From Schumannella luteola (GTDB taxonomy: Bacteria; Actinomycetota; Actinomycetes; Actinomycetales; Microbacteriaceae), in NCBI RefSeq assembly GCF_013408685.1, contig NZ_JACBZY010000001.1:3658001-3722000 (forward strand): a DNA stretch of 64,000 nt. The letters are read 5' to 3'. The translations under genes and the position numbers were made by a program. The notes below the pieces were generated by a model, which was given only the letters and a program-made list of their open reading frames with translations, was not told the DNA's origin and ran no database searches. Positions 1-8,189 of this stretch are shown piece by piece. Positions within the stretch are counted from its first letter, which is position 1, and every line of letters starts with the position of its first letter.

Positions 1-2448
1 GCGCTCTTCGCCGCGCGCTTCCGCGAGTGCGCCGCCCGCGCCCTGCTCCTGCCGCGCTACAACCCGGGCCGCCGCTCGCCGCTCTGGCAGCAGCGCCAGC
101 GCAGCGCCCAGCTGCTCGAGGTGGCCCGCAAGTATCCGAGCTTCCCGATCATCCTCGAGACCGTGCGCGAGGTATTGCAAGACGTCTACGACCTGCCGTC
201 GCTCGCGACCCTGACGAACGACATCGCGCAGCGCCGGGTGCGGCTGGTCGAGGTGCAGACCGAGAGCCCGTCGCCCTTCGCCCGCACGCTGCTGTTCGGC
301 TACGTCGCCGCGTTCATGTACGAGGGCGACAGCCCGCTCGCCGAGCGCCGCGCCGCCGCACTGAGCCTCGACCCCTCGCTGCTGGCCGAGCTGCTCGGCC
401 GCGCAGAGCTGCGCGAACTGCTCGACGACACGGTCATCGCGCAGACCGAGGCCGAGCTGCAGCGTCTCGCCGACGACCGCAAGGCGAAGGATGCCGAGGG
501 GCTCGTCGACCTGCTGCGGCTGCTCGGGCCGCTGACGACCGACGAGCTGGCGGCGCGCACGCGGACACCGGACGGCTCGGGCGACGGTTCGGGCTCGGGA
601 CTGGATGCGGCGGGCATCGAGGCCGCGATGGTCGCCTTCGCCCGGGCGAACCGGGTGATCCGCGCCGGCATCGCGGGCGAGGAGCGCTGGGCCGGCGTCG
701 AGGATGCGGCGCGGCTGCGCGACGCGATCGGCGTGCCGCTGCCGATCGGGGTGCCGAGCGCCTTCCTCGACCCGGTGCCCGATCCCGTCGGCGACCTGGT
801 CAGCCGCTACGCGCGCACCCACGGGCCGTTCACGGTCGCGGAAGCCGCGGGCCGGCTGGGGCTCGGCGTCGCGGTCGTGCAGGACGCGCTGCGCCGCCTC
901 GGCGCCGACCGCCGCGTGGCAGAAGGCGAGTTCCGCCCGGGCGCGAGCGGAACCGAGTGGGTCGACGCCGAGGTGCTGCGCCGCCTGCGCAGCCGCTCGC
1001 TCGCCGCGCTGCGGCAGGAGGTCGAGCCGGTCGCGCAGGACGCCCTCGCGCGCTTCCTGCCCGAGTGGCAGCACATCGGCCGCCGCGGATCCGGAGCCTC
1101 CGCCGGGCTGCGCGGCATCGACGGACTCGTGCAGGCGATCGACCAGCTCGCGGGTGTCGCCCTGCCCGCCTCCGCGTGGGAGAGCCTCGTGCTGCCGGCT
1201 CGGGTGCGCGACTACACGCCCGCCTGGCTGGATGAGCTGACGACGACCGGCGAGGTCGTCTGGTCGGGCAAGGGCGAGCTCTCGGGCGGTGACGGCTGGG
1301 TCGCGTTCCACCTCGCCGACACGGCGCCGCTCACGCTCGCCGAACCCGGCGAGTTCGACCGCACGCCGCTGCACGACCGACTGCAGGAGATCCTCGTGAT
1401 GGGCGGGGCGTACTTCTTCCGCCAGCTCGCGACCGCGGTCGGACCGATCGACGGGCAGCCCGTCGACGACAAAGACCTGGCGACGGCGCTCTGGGATCTC
1501 GTCTGGGCCGGCATCGTCGGCAACGACACCGTCGCCCCGCTGCGCGCGCGGCTCGGGGCGAGCCCCGTGCGCTCGCGTGCGGCGCCCCGGGCCCGCGGCT
1601 ACCGCGGACGCTCGAAGTACGGCGCTGCCCGGGCTGCGGCCGCCGCGATCGCGATGACGGCGCCGCCGACGCTGAGCGGGCGCTGGAGCCTGCTGCCCGC
1701 CGCCGAGTCCGACAGCACGATCCGGGCGACCGCGATCGCCGAGCAGCTGCTCGAGCGGCACGGCGTCGTGACGCGCGGAGCGGTCGCCGCCGAGGGCGTG
1801 CGCGGCGGCTTCAGCACCGCCTACCGCGTGCTCTCGAGCCTCGAGGAGACCGGACGCGTGCGCCGCGGCTACTTCGTCGAGCAGCTCGGCGCGGCCCAGT
1901 TCGCCACCCCCGCGACGGTCGACCGACTGCGCAGCTTCAGCCGCGACCCCGACGACGAGACGCCGCCGAGCGCGGTCGTGCTCGCCGCGACCGACCCCGC
2001 CAACGCCTACGGCGCGGCCCTCGCCTGGCCCGAGGGGCACACGAACCACCGGCCCGGGCGCAAGGCCGGGGCGATGGTGGTGATGGTGGATGGGCGACTC
2101 GCGATCTACGTCGAGCGCGGCGGCAAGACGGTGCTCACTTTCGGGCTGCCGACGTCGGCGGGCCCCGGCTCGGGCGATGCGCCTGGCTCCGGTCCGGCGG
2201 GCTCCGGTCCGGCGGGCGGTGCCGACCGCCCCGGGCACCCCGGCGCGGCCGCCTCGAGCACGGCCGACGCCGACGACGCGCGCCTCGCGGTCGCCGCGCA
2301 GGCCCTCGCCGACACGATCCGCGCCGCCGGCGGAACCCTGCGCGTCGAGAAGATCGACGGCGAGTTCGCCGTCGGCACTCCGCTCGGCGACGCACTCGGC
2401 GGCGCCGGTTTCGCGACCACGCCGCAGGGTCTGCGGCTGCGCGCATGA
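1..2448 (+). CDS. lhr: ATP-dependent helicase Lhr, C-terminal part (5' end outside window)
   Basis: The reading frame is open from base 1 to the TGA at 2446-2448, giving about 815 residues of a protein that in actinobacteria is usually about 1,500. The ATPase motifs would lie upstream; what is seen is the post-helicase region of Lhr, with winged-helix and Lhr C-terminal modules. Near residues 715-760 there is a Gly/Ser/Ala/Asp-rich linker. Lhr is a 3'-5' translocating DNA/RNA-DNA helicase linked to DNA repair. The next gene is nei, an arrangement I recall from mycobacteria (Rv3296-Rv3297), which supports the call. The first Met in the visible part is not the real start. Confidence 0.9.
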   Translation, partial: ALFAARFRECAARALLLPRYNPGRRSPLWQQRQRSAQLLEVARKYPSFPIILETVREVLQDVYDLPSLATLTNDIAQRRVRLVEVQTESPSPFARTLLFGYVAAFMYEGDSPLAERRAAALSLDPSLLAELLGRAELRELLDDTVIAQTEAELQRLADDRKAKDAEGLVDLLRLLGPLTTDELAARTRTPDGSGDGSGSGLDAAGIEAAMVAFARANRVIRAGIAGEERWAGVEDAARLRDAIGVPLPIGVPSAFLDPVPDPVGDLVSRYARTHGPFTVAEAAGRLGLGVAVVQDALRRLGADRRVAEGEFRPGASGTEWVDAEVLRRLRSRSLAALRQEVEPVAQDALARFLPEWQHIGRRGSGASAGLRGIDGLVQAIDQLAGVALPASAWESLVLPARVRDYTPAWLDELTTTGEVVWSGKGELSGGDGWVAFHLADTAPLTLAEPGEFDRTPLHDRLQEILVMGGAYFFRQLATAVGPIDGQPVDDKDLATALWDLVWAGIVGNDTVAPLRARLGASPVRSRAAPRARGYRGRSKYGAARAAAAAIAMTAPPTLSGRWSLLPAAESDSTIRATAIAEQLLERHGVVTRGAVAAEGVRGGFSTAYRVLSSLEETGRVRRGYFVEQLGAAQFATPATVDRLRSFSRDPDDETPPSAVVLAATDPANAYGAALAWPEGHTNHRPGRKAGAMVVMVDGRLAIYVERGGKTVLTFGLPTSAGPGSGDAPGSGPAGSGPAGGADRPGHPGAAASSTADADDARLAVAAQALADTIRAAGGTLRVEKIDGEFAVGTPLGDALGGAGFATTPQGLRLRA

Positions 2449-2487
2449 GCCGTCACGACGCACGCCGCACGGGCAGCGGAGGCAGCG

Positions 2488-3267
2488 ATGCCCGAGGGTG
2501 ACACCGTCTTCCGGGCCGCGCGCGAGCAGAATCGCGCCCTGGCCGGACAGGTGCTGACCGCATCCGACTTCCGGGTCCCCGGCTTCGCGACCGCCGACCT
2601 CAGTGGCGAGACCGTGCACGAGGTCGTCGCTCGCGGCAAGCACCTGCTGCACCGCATCGGCGACTACACACTGCACACCCACCTCAAGATGGAGGGCATC
2701 TGGCGGGTGTACCGGCCCGGCGAGAAGTGGCAGCGTCCGGCGCACCAGGCCCGCGTCATCCTCAGCACCGACAGCCTGCAATCGGTCGGCTTCGCGCTCG
2801 GCATCACCGAGCTGATCCGTCGCGACGAGGAGCACGCGACGGTCGGCTATCTCGGCCCCGACCTGCTCGGCCCCGACTGGGACGCTGACGTCGCCGAGCA
2901 GAACCTGCGCGCCGACGCCGAGCGCTCCGCCTTCGTCGCCGTGCTCGACCAGCGCAACCTCGCCGGCCTCGGCAACGTCTACGCGAACGAGCTGCTGTTC
3001 CTGCGCGGCATCGACCCGCATCGGCCGATGGGCGAGGTGGACGATCTGCCCGGCCTCATCGCCCTCGCCCACCGCCTCATCACCGTCAACCGCGACCGCC
3101 AGGAGCGCGTGACGACCGGCGACATGCGCCCCGGCCGCCGCACCTGGGTCTACGGCCGCCGCGGGCGTCCCTGCCTGCGCTGCGGAACCCGCATCCGTCA
3201 GGGCGAGCTCGGCGCCGACGAGCTCACCGAGCGCGTCGTCTACTGGTGCCCGAGCTGCCAGACCTGA
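2488..3267 (+). CDS. nei: Fpg/Nei family DNA glycosylase (endonuclease VIII type)
   Basis: A 259-residue bifunctional DNA glycosylase/AP lyase that would excise oxidised bases. The N-terminus MPEGDTV supplies the catalytic Pro2 and Glu3 exposed after Met removal, Lys51 in ARGKHLLH is the conserved lysine, the H2TH region carries NLAGLGNVYANELL, and the C-terminus has a CxxC...CxxC zinc finger (CLRC, CPSC). Length is normal for the family. The start is set by GGAGG about 6 bases before the ATG. It lies 39 bases after lhr on the same strand, so co-transcription and a shared repair role are likely. Confidence 0.93.
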   Translation: MPEGDTVFRAAREQNRALAGQVLTASDFRVPGFATADLSGETVHEVVARGKHLLHRIGDYTLHTHLKMEGIWRVYRPGEKWQRPAHQARVILSTDSLQSVGFALGITELIRRDEEHATVGYLGPDLLGPDWDADVAEQNLRADAERSAFVAVLDQRNLAGLGNVYANELLFLRGIDPHRPMGEVDDLPGLIALAHRLITVNRDRQERVTTGDMRPGRRTWVYGRRGRPCLRCGTRIRQGELGADELTERVVYWCPSCQT

Positions 3268-3290
3268 CGTCCTGCTCCGGCACCGATCGA

Positions 3291-3312
3291 AGCCCGAGTC
3301 CGGGCTCGGGCT
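3291..3312. terminator. Hairpin terminator between convergent nei and metY
   Basis: A perfect 8-bp stem (AGCCCGAG / CTCGGGCT) with loop TCCGGG lies between the converging nei and metY stops. There is no U-tract, as is usual in actinobacteria. It could serve both strands. Confidence 0.6.
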
Positions 3313-3317
3313 CGCGC

Positions 3318-4661
3318 TCAGGCCAGGGCCTGCTCCAGGTCGGCGATGAGGTCGCGCACGTCCTCGGTGCCGACCGACAGGCGGATCAGTCCGGGCACGA
3401 TGCCGAGGCGGCGCTGCAGCTCCTCGTCGAAGGAGAGGTGCGTCGTCGTCGCCGGGTGCAGCGCCATCGAGCGCACGTCGCCGATGTTCGTCATGTGGCT
3501 GATCAGCCGCAGCCGCTCGAGCACGCGCGCCGCTCCTGCCTCGCCGCCGTCGACCGTGAACGCGAACACCGAGCCGGTGCGCCCGCCGTAGAGCTTCTGC
3601 GCGAGCTCGTGGCGCGCATCCCCCGGCTGCCCGGCGTAGTCGACCGACACGACGCGCGGATGCTCGCGCAGCCACGACACGATCGTCGCGGTGCTGGCGA
3701 GGTGGCGCTCCATGCGCAGCGACAGCGTCTCGATGCCCTGCGCGACGAGGAAGGCGTTGAACGGCGACAGCGAGGGCCCGATGTCGTTGACGACGGCCTC
3801 CCGGGTCGTGACGGCGTAGGCGCGGCGGCCGGCGCGCTCGAGCGAGGAGCGGCGTCCGCCGGGCGCGGTGGTGATGAGCGGGTAGTCGCGCGACGCGTTC
3901 GCCCAGTCGAAGGTGCCGCCGTCGACGATCGCGCCGGAGATGACGGCGCCGTGGCCGGTGAGGAACTTCGTCGACGAGTGCACGACCACGTGCGCGCCGT
4001 GCTCGAAGGGCCGGATCAGGTACGGCGAGGCGATCGTGTTGTCGACGATGAGCGGCAGCCCGTGCCGCTCGGCGACGCGGGCGAGCAATGGGATGTCGAC
4101 GATGTCGTTCTTCGGGTTCGGGATCGTCTCGGTGAAGATCGCCTTCGTCTCGGGCGTGATCGCGGCATCCCAGGCGGCCTCGTCATCCGGATCCCAGACG
4201 TAGTCGACCCCGACGCCCATGCGCGCGAAGCTGCGGCCGAACAGGATGCGCGTTCCGCTGTAGATGCTCGCGCTCGACACGAAGCGCTCGCCCGACTGCA
4301 CGAGCGCGAACAGCGCCGAGGTGATGGCCGCCTGCCCGGAGGAGACGAGGATCGTGTCGACACCGCCCTCGAGCGAGCTGATGCGCTGCTCGGCGACGCG
4401 ACCGGTCGGGTTGACCTGCCGCGAGTAGATGAGCCCGTCGTTCTCGGCCGAGAAGCGGCCCTTGGCGTCGTCGAGCGAGTCGAACCAGTAGCCGGCGGTG
4501 AGCGTGATCGGCGGGATGCGCGCCCCGGCGGGGGTGTCGCGGTACTCGCCGGCGTGCACCTGGCGGGTGTCGAAGCGCCACTCGGGCGCGGCACCGCTCA
4601 CGGCGGGCGCGGCGTCGTCGCTCACCGCGGTGGGAGCCGGGGCGGTCGTCTCGTCGGTCAT
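3318..4661 (-). CDS. metY: O-acetylhomoserine aminocarboxypropyltransferase (O-acetylhomoserine sulfhydrylase)
   Basis: A 447-residue PLP enzyme of the Cys/Met metabolism (gamma-family) fold that makes homocysteine from O-acetylhomoserine and sulfide. The N-terminus carries the family sequence FDTRQVHAGEYRD, followed by PPITLTAGY, and the PLP lysine is in HSSTKFLTGHG. A roughly 28-residue Ala/Thr-rich extension precedes the conserved start. The ATG at 4661 overlaps the upstream lyase stop by 4 bases (ATGA), which fixes the start and indicates translational coupling. The partner is a C-S lyase, so both sulfhydrylation and beta-elimination routes are encoded together. Confidence 0.9.
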   Translation of the reverse strand: MTDETTAPAPTAVSDDAAPAVSGAAPEWRFDTRQVHAGEYRDTPAGARIPPITLTAGYWFDSLDDAKGRFSAENDGLIYSRQVNPTGRVAEQRISSLEGGVDTILVSSGQAAITSALFALVQSGERFVSSASIYSGTRILFGRSFARMGVGVDYVWDPDDEAAWDAAITPETKAIFTETIPNPKNDIVDIPLLARVAERHGLPLIVDNTIASPYLIRPFEHGAHVVVHSSTKFLTGHGAVISGAIVDGGTFDWANASRDYPLITTAPGGRRSSLERAGRRAYAVTTREAVVNDIGPSLSPFNAFLVAQGIETLSLRMERHLASTATIVSWLREHPRVVSVDYAGQPGDARHELAQKLYGGRTGSVFAFTVDGGEAGAARVLERLRLISHMTNIGDVRSMALHPATTTHLSFDEELQRRLGIVPGLIRLSVGTEDVRDLIADLEQALA

Positions 4662-5938
4662 CGGGTCTCCTGGGCGGGTGCGGCGGGTGCGGGGGTGACG
4701 GCGGGCGCCGCTGCGACGACGGCCGGGGCCGCGGCGGCCCGGCCGGGCCCGCGGTGCCGCCGCACCGCATCCGCGATCGCGATCACGGCCTGCTCGAGGA
4801 TCGGCGCCGGCATCGCGAAGACGAGCCGCGCCCAGCCGGCGAAGTCGCGCCCGCAGAGCGCGCCGTCGGTGAGGGTGACGCCGGCCTCCTCGCGCAGGAA
4901 GTCGGCGAGGGGCAGCGGCAGGCCGAGGTCGCGCAGGTCGAGCCAGGCGATGTAGGTCGCGTCGGGCACGCGGTAGCCGACCTCGGGCAGGTGCTCGGCG
5001 AGCAGGTCGGCGAGCAGGCGGCGGTTGTCGTCGAGGTAGTCGACGACCTCGCCGAGCCACTCGCGGCCGTCGCGGTAGGCGGCGGTCGTCGCGATCACGC
5101 CGGGCGTCGCGGCGCCGTGCATGACCGCGAAGCCGAAGCGCTGGTACACGGCTTCGTCGTCGTCGTTCGAGGTGATCAGCTGCGCCGTCTTGAGCCCGGG
5201 GATGTTCCACGCCTTCGAGGCGCTGGTTCCGGTGATCGTGTGGCGGGCCGCGGCCTCGGAGATCGAGGCATAGGGGATGTGCTGCTGGCCCGGGTAGATC
5301 AGCGGCGCGTGGATCTCGTCGGCGAAGACGCGCCCGCCATGCCGCTCGACGACCTCGCTGATCGCGAGCAGCTCCTCTCGGCTGAGCACGACGCCGGTGG
5401 GATTGTGCGGGTTGCAGAGCACGAGCGTGCCGGCGCCGGCCGCGAAGGCCGCGTCGATCGCGTCCAGGTCGTGCTGCCAGCGGCCGTCGCGCACGATCCC
5501 GTCGACCTGGATCACCTCGCGGCCGAGCGTCGGCGGATAGGTGAGGAAGGGCATGTAGGCGGGAGTCGGCACGATCACGGCCGAGTCGGGGGCGCTGAAG
5601 TCGCGGATGACGACGCCGAGCGCGGTCATGACGTCCGAGACGTGGTGGATGCGGTGCGCATCCACCCGCCAGCCGTAGCTGTCGGCCAGGTATTCGGAGG
5701 TCGCGGCAGCCATCTCGTGGGCGCTCGACGGCGAGAGGTAGCCGAGCACGCCGGCCTCGATCGCGTCGTGCAGGGCGGCGGTGACGGTCGGGGCGGTGCC
5801 GTAGTCCATCTCGGCCACCCAGGCGCCGATGGTGTCGGGGTGCAGGCTCCACTTGCGGCTCGTCGGGGTGACGAGCCGGTCGCGCGGGATGCGGTCGAAG
5901 GGGCTCGCGCGGCGGGGGCGACCGCTCAGCGCAGACAT
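4658..5938 (-). CDS. MalY/PatB-family PLP C-S lyase (cystathionine beta-lyase-like)
   Basis: A 426-residue fold-type I aminotransferase-like protein. The family features are FDRIPRDRLVTPTSRKW at the N-terminus, WVAEMDY, CNPHNPTG and the PLP lysine in GTSASKAWNIPGLK. Members cleave cystathionine or cysteine conjugates to homocysteine or thiols plus pyruvate and ammonia. The C-terminal 35 residues are Ala/Pro-rich and probably disordered. AAGGA lies 9 bases before the ATG. The gene is first in an operon with metY and follows a short leader ORF whose stop overlaps this start region. The exact substrate is not decided by sequence. Confidence 0.87.
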   Translation of the reverse strand: MSALSGRPRRASPFDRIPRDRLVTPTSRKWSLHPDTIGAWVAEMDYGTAPTVTAALHDAIEAGVLGYLSPSSAHEMAAATSEYLADSYGWRVDAHRIHHVSDVMTALGVVIRDFSAPDSAVIVPTPAYMPFLTYPPTLGREVIQVDGIVRDGRWQHDLDAIDAAFAAGAGTLVLCNPHNPTGVVLSREELLAISEVVERHGGRVFADEIHAPLIYPGQQHIPYASISEAAARHTITGTSASKAWNIPGLKTAQLITSNDDDEAVYQRFGFAVMHGAATPGVIATTAAYRDGREWLGEVVDYLDDNRRLLADLLAEHLPEVGYRVPDATYIAWLDLRDLGLPLPLADFLREEAGVTLTDGALCGRDFAGWARLVFAMPAPILEQAVIAIADAVRRHRGPGRAAAAPAVVAAAPAVTPAPAAPAQETR

Positions 5939-6015
5939 CGACGGATCCTTCCGGTCGGGAGGCCGGGCATGGCGTGACGGGCGCGGAGGTGCGGGTGGTG
6001 GTGGCGCACGAGCAT
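5926..6015 (-). CDS. Putative leader peptide (29 aa, His-rich) upstream of the C-S lyase gene
   Basis: A small frame reads MLVRHHHPHLRARHAM and continues to ...GRIRRCLR then TGA. Five of its first 14 residues are His, with three consecutive CAC codons. It has no ribosome site, but TAGCCT sits 6 bases before its ATG, as expected for a leaderless transcript. The frame ends 13 bases inside the C-S lyase gene, so ribosomes finishing or stalling on the leader could affect downstream initiation. That role is inference. No known leader family was matched, and a chance ORF is possible. Confidence 0.45.
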   Translation of the reverse strand: MLVRHHHPHLRARHAMPGLPTGRIRRCLR

Positions 6016-6021
6016 CACCGC

Positions 6022-6027
6022 AGGCTA
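6022..6027 (-). promoter_or_regulatory. -10 element TAGCCT for a leaderless transcript (lyase-metY operon)
   Basis: TAGCCT fits the actinobacterial TANNNT -10 element and lies exactly 6 bases before the leader ATG at 6015. No convincing -35 was seen. Confidence 0.45.
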
Positions 6028-6101
6028 TCCGGGGGTGCCGGTCGGGCAGACGCCCGGCGGTAACACGGCGTCACCGCTGCGGACGGCTCCGGATGCGGAG
6101 A

Positions 6102-7010
6102 TCAGGCTGCGGCTGCAGCTGCCGCGGCCGGGTCGGGCGGGGTGGGCGTGATCGGGGTCTCGCCGGGGGTGCCGCCGCCGGTGCCGGTTCCACCACCGCC
6201 GGTTCCCCCGGTTCCCGTGCCGTCGCCCGGAGTCGTTCCGCCGCCGGTGTCGCCGGGTGCGCCCGGGTCGGTCCCCGTGCCGCCGCCCGAGTCCCCGGGG
6301 GTCCCGGTGGATCCGCCGGATCCCGTGCCCCCGGTGCCGGTTCCGCCAGTGCCGGTTCCGCCGGTACCGGTTCCACCCGTCCCGGTGCCTCCCGAGCCGG
6401 TTCCACCGGTGCCGCCGCTGGTGCCCCCGGGCCCGGTCCCGCCGGACCCGGTTCCCGGAGCAGTCGTCGCCGGCGTGCTCGGTCGGGTCGAGGGCGTCGT
6501 CCCCGTCGCTCCGCCACCGGCACCGCCCGCGGTCGCTCCGTCGGCTGCGGCCCGACCCGATCCGGATGCGCCGCGCCCGCCTGCCGCGTCGCCCCACGGC
6601 GTGCCCGGCCAGATCGGCGCCGTGAGACCGGGGACCGCCGGCAGTTCGCCCGGGGCCGGCAGGGCACCCGGGATCACGCTCTCCGGATCGGCCGCCGCCT
6701 GAACGCTCTCGCCGGCGACGCCCTGTGACGGGAGGGCTGTGATGCGTCCGACGCTGCCCGGCCCGAGGGCCGCGACGGCCGCGCCGCTGCCGAGCAGCAG
6801 GGTCGCGGCGAGGGCGGTGGAGAGCATCAGCGGACGCGACCGGCGACGCCGCCAGCCGAGAGGGATCGCTCCCCCGCCCGCGCCCTGATCGCCGTCGGCG
6901 ATGCGCTCGAGCAGCAGCTCGCGCCGGGGCTCGGCCTCGGCCGTTCCGGCGATCGCCGCGCCCGCACGGGCGAGCGCCCGCCGCAGGTGCTCGTCGTTGC
7001 TGACGATCAT
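6102..7010 (-). CDS. Membrane-anchored Gly/Thr-repeat protein, possible sigma-factor partner
   Basis: A 302-residue protein with a charged cytoplasmic N-terminus of about 60 residues (RRELLLERIADGD, then an RRRRSR stop-transfer-like patch), one transmembrane segment at about 62-82, and a long outside region. That region is first Pro/Ala-rich and then a GTGGT pentapeptide array, ending in a poly-Ala tail. It starts inside the stop of the sigma-like gene (ATGA, 4-base overlap), the position typical of an anti-sigma factor. No zinc-binding anti-sigma motif is visible, so that role rests on context only. It could instead be a surface-exposed spacer protein. Confidence 0.7.
   Translation of the reverse strand: MIVSNDEHLRRALARAGAAIAGTAEAEPRRELLLERIADGDQGAGGGAIPLGWRRRRSRPLMLSTALAATLLLGSGAAVAALGPGSVGRITALPSQGVAGESVQAAADPESVIPGALPAPGELPAVPGLTAPIWPGTPWGDAAGGRGASGSGRAAADGATAGGAGGGATGTTPSTRPSTPATTAPGTGSGGTGPGGTSGGTGGTGSGGTGTGGTGTGGTGTGGTGTGGTGSGGSTGTPGDSGGGTGTDPGAPGDTGGGTTPGDGTGTGGTGGGGTGTGGGTPGETPITPTPPDPAAAAAAAA
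6331..6420. repeat. About six 15-bp degenerate tandem units coding GTGGT repeats
   Basis: Units of the type CCGGTGCCGGTTCCG recur in register with 1-4 changes each. They encode Gly-Thr-Gly-Gly-Thr on the minus strand, and array length may vary between strains. Confidence 0.75.
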
Positions 7011-7639
7011 GCCGCCGCCTCGCGGTGGCCACGGGCGGAGGACGGTGCGGCTGATGCGGAGGGCGAAGCCGATGCCGATGCCGATGCCGATGCCGGCGCA
7101 CTAGTCGCGACGCGCGGCGGGAAGACGGCCGAGCGCATCCGCTGCAGCTCCTGCGAGACGACCGGCGCGGGAACCCCGAGCCCTTCGCCGATCCGCTCGA
7201 TCGAGAGCCCGAGCTGGTAGCTGAGCACGCCGACCTGGCGGGCCCGCAGCGGCAGGCCGCGCATCCGCTGCAGCATCTGCGACTGGATCACCAGCGCCGG
7301 ATCGGCCGAGGCCGACTCCCCGACGGGCTGCCCGGCATCCGCTTCACCCTCGGCGTGCGCGTCGCTCAGGTCGTCGGCGGTCTCCGCACCCCGCGCCGCT
7401 CTCCGTCGTTCGCGCGCCAGCTTCTCGGCCCGCTCGCTCGCGACCACGACGACCCAGGCGATGCGGTTCTCGATGACCCGCGCGGGAGGCCGCTGCACGA
7501 GGCCGACGAGAACGTCTTCCACGGCCTGCCGCGCGAGACCGGTGTCGCCCGTGATCACGCCGACGGCGCTGACGGCACGACCGAAGTCGGCGTCGAGGAA
7601 CTCGTCGAAGTCGAGGGTGGTGAACGCGGGCACGGGCAT
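7007..7639 (-). CDS. RNA polymerase sigma factor, sigma-70 family-like (ECF size)
   Basis: A 210-residue protein with a region-2-like helical segment (residues 10-75) and a region-4-like helix-turn-helix (MRGLPLRARQVGVLSYQLGL, then IERIGEGLGVPAPVVSQELQ). The C-terminus is an Ala/Ser-rich tail with alternating AS dipeptides. The ATG at 7639 lies directly against AGAAGG, which is too close; the GTG at codon 3 lies 6 bases after AGAAGG and is an equally good or better start. It is coupled by ATGA to the membrane repeat protein. Conservation to known ECF groups is weak, so target promoters cannot be guessed. Confidence 0.7.
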   Translation of the reverse strand: MPVPAFTTLDFDEFLDADFGRAVSAVGVITGDTGLARQAVEDVLVGLVQRPPARVIENRIAWVVVVASERAEKLARERRRAARGAETADDLSDAHAEGEADAGQPVGESASADPALVIQSQMLQRMRGLPLRARQVGVLSYQLGLSIERIGEGLGVPAPVVSQELQRMRSAVFPPRVATSAPASASASASASPSASAAPSSARGHREAAA

Positions 7640-7688
7640 CCTTCTGGCCCGGCCGCATTCGGGTCGCCTCCGGGATGAGTGAATCGTG

Positions 7689-7703
7689 CCCCCTGTTCGG
7701 GGG
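7689..7703. other. Short G/C hairpin in the 5' region of the sigma-like gene
   Basis: CCCCC-TGTTC-GGGGG forms a 5-bp stem about 50 bases before the sigma-like start. The surrounding 7640-7820 gap has lower GC and holds no other feature that I can define. Confidence 0.3.
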
Positions 7704-7820
7704 TGCAGGCAAGTCGGGTGAGCGAATATCACCCCGAACGTTTTCGTGGATCCCGCCGGACGGCTCCCTGCCGAGCGGTCGACCGGGTGCGCGTCGGAGG
7801 CGGATGCGAGACTCGGCAGC

Positions 7821-8120
7821 ATGGAACTCGAGTTCGAGGCGCAGCTCTGGCGGTGGGAGGTGCGGCGCGAGGACTGGGGATTCGTGAGCGTGCCGCCCGA
7901 GGCGTCGATCGAGATCCGGGAGCTCGCCGAGGTGCTGCCGCCGCGCGGATTCGGGTCGATCCGGGTGGAGGTGATGATCGGCGCGACGCGCTGGCGCACC
8001 TCGATCTTCCCCGACGGCGACGACAGCTACTCGCTGCCGATCAAGGGGCAGGTGCGCCGCAAGCACGGGCTCGAGATCGGCGACACGACGACCGTGCACC
8101 TCACGATCCTCGACGCCTGA
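7821..8120 (+). CDS. DUF1905 domain protein
   Basis: A 99-residue cytoplasmic protein whose whole length matches the DUF1905 pattern: an acidic start (MELEFEAQLWRWE), WGFVSVP, GFGSIRVEV, TSIFPDG, SLPIKGQVRRKHGLEIGD. The fold is a small beta-barrel of unknown function, sometimes fused to YdeI-type domains. There is no strong ribosome site before the ATG; GGATGC upstream is in another frame. It is monocistronic and followed after 69 bases by the converging AraC regulator. Confidence 0.85.
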   Translation: MELEFEAQLWRWEVRREDWGFVSVPPEASIEIRELAEVLPPRGFGSIRVEVMIGATRWRTSIFPDGDDSYSLPIKGQVRRKHGLEIGDTTTVHLTILDA

Positions 8121-8189
8121 TCGTCGCGGGCGGTCGTCGGCCGATCCGACTCGATCCCCGGGACCCCGGTGATCCCTGCCATCGGCGGC

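Noticed and set aside
3318-5852. An 844-codon minus-strand frame combining metY with an Arg-rich N-terminal half
   Set aside because: Only the part from 4661 has metY motifs; upstream it is the out-of-frame shadow of the C-S lyase gene.
5926-6101. A SAM-type riboswitch before the sulfur amino acid operon
   Set aside because: I could not find the conserved SAM-I/IV core pairing or GGCAACC-like elements; the leader ORF explains the region better.
6142-6702. A plus-strand frame rich in PVPVPP repeats opposite the GTGGT protein
   Set aside because: It is the complementary reading of the 15-bp repeats; the minus-strand frame has start coupling, a TM helix and an operon context.
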